DNA of 64,000 bases. It comes from Epiperipatus broadwayi. Taxonomy: Eukaryota > Onychophora > Udeonychophora > Euonychophora > Peripatidae. A program made the translations under genes and the position numbers. The stretch spans positions 471,487 through 535,486 of the forward strand of contig JAQFVV010006632.1 of NCBI GenBank assembly GCA_028023455.1, given 5' to 3'. The notes under the pieces are model-generated. The model had not been told where the DNA came from, searched no databases, and saw nothing but the letters and a program-made list of their open reading frames with translations. Of this stretch, positions 58,464-64,000 are shown in pieces (position 1 is the stretch's first letter; each line of letters opens with the position of its first letter).

Positions 58464-59640
58464 TCTATAACATATAGTCTATATTATAAAATATTATTTA
58501 ATTTTTCTTCAATTTAAACACTTTATATTTTAATTATAATGAAAACTAGTACATTATTATTTCCAATAAAGATTAACTCTAAAACATTTTTTTTTATAAT
58601 CTCTTTAAAAAATTATAAAGCTACTTTTTATTCTTCAGTCTCACAGTGTTTGTTAATAAACTCTCTGCCATATGGAAGACCATGTGTCTTACCATGGAAT
58701 AGATAAAACATCTATTTCAATAAATATATAATCATAACTTAATGATATGTAAATCAAATGAAAGAAATTGTGTCTTCAATGAATTGTGTAAATGTGAATC
58801 AACTATGAAAAGATAGAATGATACGAACCTATCTTTTCGCTTTGTTGGTATTTAAACTTAATTTAATAATGTTGATTTCTGATTTAGAACCGCGTCAATG
58901 AACTAAGTTTAATTACCAACAAAACAAAATGGTGATTATTTTATCTTTTCACAAACTTCTGTGCTTTGACAAAATTACAAAATATTTTGATTTATAAAGC
59001 GTCTTCAGTATTCTAAAATATGTTGTTACTTTTACCGTTTTTTTAAATAATTATAAATAATATTTTAAATTTATAATTTCATTGATTCAAGCATTTTTTA
59101 CAAAAATCCATTTTAGTGTCAGAAGTAGATTTCAAATAAATTTTATTTCATTCTAAAACCACTTTTCATTATCATGAATAAAATAATGAAAAGCTATTTT
59201 TTGGATTATGTATTTTATTTTGAGATATTATTTTATATAGGGCTGTTTTTTATGTAATCGTGATATTAGCGATTAAGCCAATGCACATGCGCTTTAAAGG
59301 TAAATTGTAAATGAATATTCTCGATTTTTCACACAAGATATAATATTTTATTTTATGACTTTTCTTTTTATATTTACAAAATGAAAATATTATTTTTAAG
59401 AATAGTTTATTATCAAACTTACATTAAAATTGGGAAAATATAATGAAAAGTAAAGCTTTATTTGGTAAAATATGGGTTGAAAATGTAACCCAAATGATTG
59501 TTAAAAGATGTGAAAAAGTGCATAAAGAATTGTTTTAAATTACATCAATTTAATTTGCTTTTACTTTTTAGTTTTTGAAAAAAATCTTTTGACCTATTCT
59601 ATTCAAAAACTAAATGCTTATAATCTTATTGCTCTAGTAT
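58464..59640. other. Unassigned AT-rich region
   Basis: A partial hairpin near 58805-58925 (CTATGAAAAGATAGAATG-like and AACCTATCTTTTCGCTTTG) with TTACCAACAAAAC. No gene. Confidence 0.4.
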
Positions 59641-59793
59641 ATAAATGTTATTTTTGACTTTCTTTTTCTTCTTCCTGTTCTTTTTTTTTCTACTTTTTAT
59701 TCTTCTTAGTCATATTCTTCTTTTTCTTCTTTTTTATTTTTATTTTTATTATTCTTATTCTTTTGATTACTCTTCTTATTCTTCTTTTTATTA

Positions 59794-59863
<70 letters not shown>

Positions 59864-59865
59864 CA
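59641..59865 (+). repeat. TTC/TTTTTATT-rich tract ending in (TTA)n
   Basis: Degenerate pyrimidine-rich TTC units then about 18 perfect TTA units (59800-59858). The apparent open frames here (poly-Phe, poly-Leu, poly-Ile) are products of the repeat. Confidence 0.9.
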
Positions 59866-59896
59866 TTTATTTTTTTATAGCGTCTGTATACAATTG

Positions 59897-60135
59897 TAAT
59901 CACATTCATATCGGCTTTTTCAAACCAAAGTGTGCAAACGCTTTTTGCGAGTGTTAAATAATAAATGAATACCCTCTGACCCATACGAGATATAGAATTT
60001 ATGCAGCAATAAATTCCTTTTATTGCTGCATAAATTCTATATCTCGTATGGGTCAGAGGGTATTCATTTATTATTTAACACTCGCAAAAAGCGTTTGCAC
60101 AATTTGGTTTGAAAAAGCCGATATGAATGTGATTA
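59897..60135. repeat. Nearly perfect palindrome, 117-bp arms, 5-bp spacer
   Basis: Left arm 59897-60013 and right arm 60019-60135 are reverse complements with a single mismatch (59930 G against the T series in the right arm), around TTCCT. Arm landmarks are ATATCGGCTTTTTCAAACC, GTTTGCGAGTGTTAAATAA-like, ATACCCTCTGACCCATACG and GCAGCAATAAA. It sits between two ATT microsatellites. It may be a foldback element, a recent inverted duplication, or an assembly/sequencing artefact. Confidence 0.9.
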
Positions 60136-60775
<640 letters not shown>

Positions 60776-61239
60776 GTAATAAATACAAGTTATGTCACAC
60801 TAGTAAGTAATATAAGTTAAGAAATGGAGATCATGTAATTCCAATCATAATGTTGGAAAACATTTAATACATGTAACTACATCATAGCAATAAACATATG
60901 AATCAATCTACAGGATACCTGTATGCATTTAAATAAACATTGCAAATTAAAACAGCCTTCACATATTCTACTTCAGAAGAGACTTAACTAATGTATTTCT
61001 ACAAAGAAAAGTCAATACTTCAATGCCTATTTAAGTGGTGTTTTTGTTTATATTATTCTCTATATGCGGTTACTAAGGCAACTCTAATTTATCATGTGCA
61101 AAAATGTTCTTTGAAGTTTAATTTTATCTCCCCAAATAGCTAACGAAACTATTTTCAGATTTTAATAGGTATTAATAAAATATGACATCGTGCAATATGA
61201 AAATAAGCATTAGAACAAGCAACTAGAAATCCTCAGATA
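60776..61239. other. Unassigned region
   Basis: No gene or repeat recognised. Confidence 0.4.
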
Positions 61240-61965
61240 TGGTTTGATCAGTGGTTGAGTGGTAGATTTTGAAGCTGAAGATCCTCTCTATCATTTCTCA
61301 TGCTTGAACTTGTTATGAATTCCTGAATGAATGATAAATCATTCAATTACTGCATTCTTTCTGAGTTCCCAGCATGCTTTGCTGCAGTGATAAACTGATA
61401 GACTCTGGGGTTCAATGTTTGTGGATTGCAATCCAGCTTATTCTTGAATTTCTTATGAACTTGTGAATAATATATCATTCAATATCTATATTCCTTCTGA
61501 GTTCCCAACATGCTTTGCAGCAGTGGTAGAGTGGCAGATTCTGGAGCTCAAGGTCCATGGATCAAAGCCCAGCTCTGTCACTTCCGATGAACTCCTGAAT
61601 AATAAGCAATTCACTTATTATATTTTTTCTGTGTTCCCAGCATGCTTTGCTGCACTTCTGAATGACCAACCATTCAATTACTATATTCTTTCTTCATTCC
61701 CAGTATGCTTTTCTGCATTGGTAGAGTGGCAGACTCTAGGGTTTAAAGTTTAAGGATTGCAGCCCAACTCTGTCAAAATCTGATGCTTGAACGTTTTACA
61801 AACTTCTAAATAATAAACCATAAAATTTTTAAAGACTTTCTGAGTTCCCAGCATGCTTTGTATCAGTAGCAGACTTTGAACCTCAACCTCCATGGATCAC
61901 AGCCAAGCTCTGTCACATTTGAAGCTTGAACTTTTTATCAACTTCTAAACAATAAACCATTTAAT
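61240..61965 (+). repeat. Tandem array of tRNA-like SINE units
   Basis: Five to six units of about 110-135 bp start near 61240, 61354, 61488, 61620 (internally deleted), 61684 and 61840. Shared text is TTCTGAGTTCCCAGCATGCTTTGC, then a box-A-like GCAGTGGTAGAGTGGCAGA, a box-B-like GGATCAAAGCCC (variants), and GAACT...TGAATAATAAACCATTCAATTACT. A tRNA-derived SINE normally inserts singly; a head-to-tail array implies tandem duplication. A partial copy is at about 62880-62960. The open frame 61463-61753 crosses units and is not a gene. Confidence 0.7.
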
Positions 61966-62214
61966 TACTGAGTGAATATTGAATACTAAGTTTAAAAAAC
62001 TACTAGTTAAAATTTAATTTTAAAATTATTTTAAAAACAAAGATAAATTATTCTATATGCTAATTAAAATAAAAAAATAAAAATTAAAATAACAAATGCA
62101 AAATAAATTTTAAAGCCAAGAAAAAACTGTTAAAAAGTGAACTTTAAAATGCTAATTATAGTCAAATTATAAAGGCAATGTTCAGTTTATAAAAGTTTCA
62201 ATATTCATTATTTC
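61966..62214. other. Unassigned A-rich region
   Basis: Very A-rich, no feature. Confidence 0.4.
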
Positions 62215-62300
62215 AAACATATATAACAATCAACAATTTTAAACTGTTGTCAAGGCAACCTTTAACAAATAAAAGGTTGCCTAGATAGCAGATTGAAAAC
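62215..62300 (+). repeat. Dispersed repeat copy (28-kb family)
   Basis: Reads ACAATCAACAATTTTAAACTG, TTGTCAAGGCAACCTTTAAC, AAATAAAAGGTTGCCTAGATAGCAG. The left part matches 57090-57125. The right part resembles the reverse orientation (AGGTTGCCTTGACAACAG at 11985), so it may itself be a small hairpin. Confidence 0.55.
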
Positions 62301-64000
62301 TTTTGGCATTAATAAGTGTAGGCTGCTTTCTTGTGATTTGCATATATATATAATAAATTAATCGCTATTTGATTATTTTATAATCATAAAATATTAAGAG
62401 TACAAAGTTTGAAGCTGTATTGACAACTTTGACAACTAGTTTATACCATCATCAGAACTCAGACATGAAATACTTATATAAAAAAGATTCCTAATGATAC
62501 TGTCAGTAGTATTAATTATTAATCTTTATCTTAAACTTAAAATAGTCTCAAACTTTATAATCATGTATTAGCTTATTATATTCATGACTTGAAGTTTGAA
62601 TAAGGGACTAATGAAACTTGAAAATTGTATAGATCATAAACATTTAAATATTTTTAAAGATATCACATTATAACCAATATAATCAGCAGACTAATGTTAT
62701 TCAGTAAATGGATTACTAATCTATTTTAACTACATGTCCAAGTTAATATAAATTATGTGGTGTAAATTTGATCACTTTAATAAAAAAAAAAGCATGCCTG
62801 CAACATGATACAATCTTCATTGCCTTAATTTTAAGCTTATACCCATGTTTTGACTTTACAAATGCTTAGTATCTATAATTTCTAGTGCTGGAACCTCTTA
62901 TGACCTCCTAAGAAGCAATAAATTGTTCAACTACTGATATTCATTTTGGATCACCAGCTTGAAAGATGAAGTCATGCTTTAAAAGTGGAACTAAACAATA
63001 TAGTAATATAGTAATAGACCTGAGCCTACTGAAGAATATTGCACTTAGTATGAAGTGTATATTGAAGATATTTTGTCTTTTTCAAAGGTTTTCATTCATA
63101 TGTTTCAAGATTTTGCAGTGAAATGGATGTTTTTAAGTATGATATTAAACATGGGGAAATAAAAAATGAAATTGGATTATTGTTACCAGGGTTTCATATT
63201 TAATTAAAAAGCAGACAGATTAATCTTCATTTGACTTTTATAGATTATATCTCAGCTATTAATGATATGGTAAATTCTGGCTTAATAAATGATTAGCAAA
63301 AATCATTAATGTACTCATAGGAAGTGGATAGTGTCAAAGCTGTGAATGTAAAAAGTTTGGCACTTATAAATGAAATTATAATAATTTGATGTTATAAATA
63401 TTAATCTTATATCTTCTCTATTAAAGGATAAAGCCAATTAGAGATGGGGAGAGGGTACGACAGTAATTTTTTATAAAAATATTAATTATAAAAAATATTA
63501 ATAATACAAAAATTAATAAGAAAATATATAAAAAAAATTTAAAATAGATAAAATGTTTAAAGCATAGAATAAAAAAATTTTTAAATTGATAATAGAGGGA
63601 GTTATTTGAAAGGAATATATGAAAAAGAGGCTAATAAAATTTTTAAAAATATTCAGTTACAGTTGTAGAGAGAGAAGTGAAAGTCATAGAGAGGTAAGTA
63701 AAATGAAAAAATAAAAATAAAAAATGAGAATAGGCAAATAAAATTGAGATAAGTGTAAAAGTAAAATAGGAATTATTAATAAAGGGATAAATATATAAAA
63801 TAATAAAAAATATTAGGTAATAAGTACATATAAAAAATAAAATGGAAAGGTTATACTGATATACTAAAGAATAAATGTGGAATGATAGACAAGATAGATT
63901 AAAATAAAAAATAATAAGATGCAAGTAAAAAAAAATAATAAAAAAATAAAAAATATATAAATAAGAGAAGCAAAACTATAGAGTTAAAGTTAAATGTGAT
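62301..64000. other. Unassigned AT-rich region to window end
   Basis: No gene supported. From about 63470 onward the sequence is extremely A-rich on the plus strand with poor complexity. A 93-codon frame on the minus strand at 63643-63924 is made of Phe, Leu, Ile, Tyr and Ser as expected from composition alone. Confidence 0.45.

Noticed and set aside
62430-62475. Minus-strand CTGATGA with a nearby GTC, a possible hammerhead
   Set aside because: No GAAA element and no closing stem II.
63643-63924. A 93-codon minus-strand frame resembling a membrane protein
   Set aside because: Hydrophobic content follows from low-complexity A-rich DNA; no other coding signal.

Overview
This window looks like a stretch of an A+T-rich animal nuclear genome (about three quarters A+T by eye). 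No protein-coding host gene could be supported. Everything recognisable is mobile-element or simple-repeat DNA. The lineage is uncertain. The mix of Penelope-like elements (PLEs) with GIY-YIG endonucleases, an RTE-type LINE, tRNA-derived SINEs, a pogo/Tigger remnant and long GATA, ATT and TTC arrays fits an invertebrate such as an arthropod or lophotrochozoan, but no feature fixes the phylum.

Layout. 0-9.5 kb: degraded LINE 3' ends, a foldback element, and five copies of a roughly 100-bp tRNA-body SINE, three with clear target-site duplications. The same region holds the first members of a foldback family carrying hammerhead-ribozyme-like motifs (3.6, 5.7, 6.7 and 8.5 kb). 9.9-20.3 kb: several decayed PLE copies (RT and GIY-YIG segments on both strands), a LINE zinc-knuckle fragment, an inverted-repeat MITE-like element, and more hammerhead foldbacks (12.3, 17.2 and 19.4 kb). 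20.3-25.9 kb: mostly unassigned AT-rich DNA with small tandem and inverted repeats. 25.9-27.8 kb: two PLE 3' halves head to head, forming a large palindrome. 28.2-31.5 kb: a near-complete but mutated RTE-type LINE bounded by an exact 11-bp target duplication, inserted in another dispersed repeat. 32-36 kb: foldbacks and hammerhead-like tandem repeats next to a PLE tail motif. 37.1-39.6 kb: a 5'-truncated LINE reverse transcriptase (minus strand) with an unusual YMDD catalytic box, in an otherwise featureless 7-kb block. 42.7-46.5 kb: a 196-bp-arm palindrome, a second class of hammerhead-like direct repeats, and a PLE endonuclease relic. 47.8-48.1 kb: a GATA/GATG/GATA array. 49.4-50.8 kb: a pogo/Tigger-type DNA transposon relic. 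52-58.5 kb: RTE fragments, two hammerhead foldback loci, and a SINE with target duplication. 59.6-62.3 kb: TTC/ATT arrays around a nearly perfect 117-bp-arm palindrome, then a tandem array of tRNA-like units.

The most interesting theme is the co-occurrence of PLE coding remnants with many short units that can fold as minimal type-I-like hammerhead ribozymes. The shared features are a CUGANGA box, stem II, GAAAC, a two-nucleotide loop and GUC (or a variant). Several units also carry a conserved TATA-like CTATATAAG segment. They occur as hairpins, as tandem or direct repeats, or as inverted pairs. Hammerhead motifs in PLE terminal repeats are established in the literature. The families here look like local examples, possibly including retrozyme-like non-coding derivatives. 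All calls come from reading by eye; no folding or database search was run.
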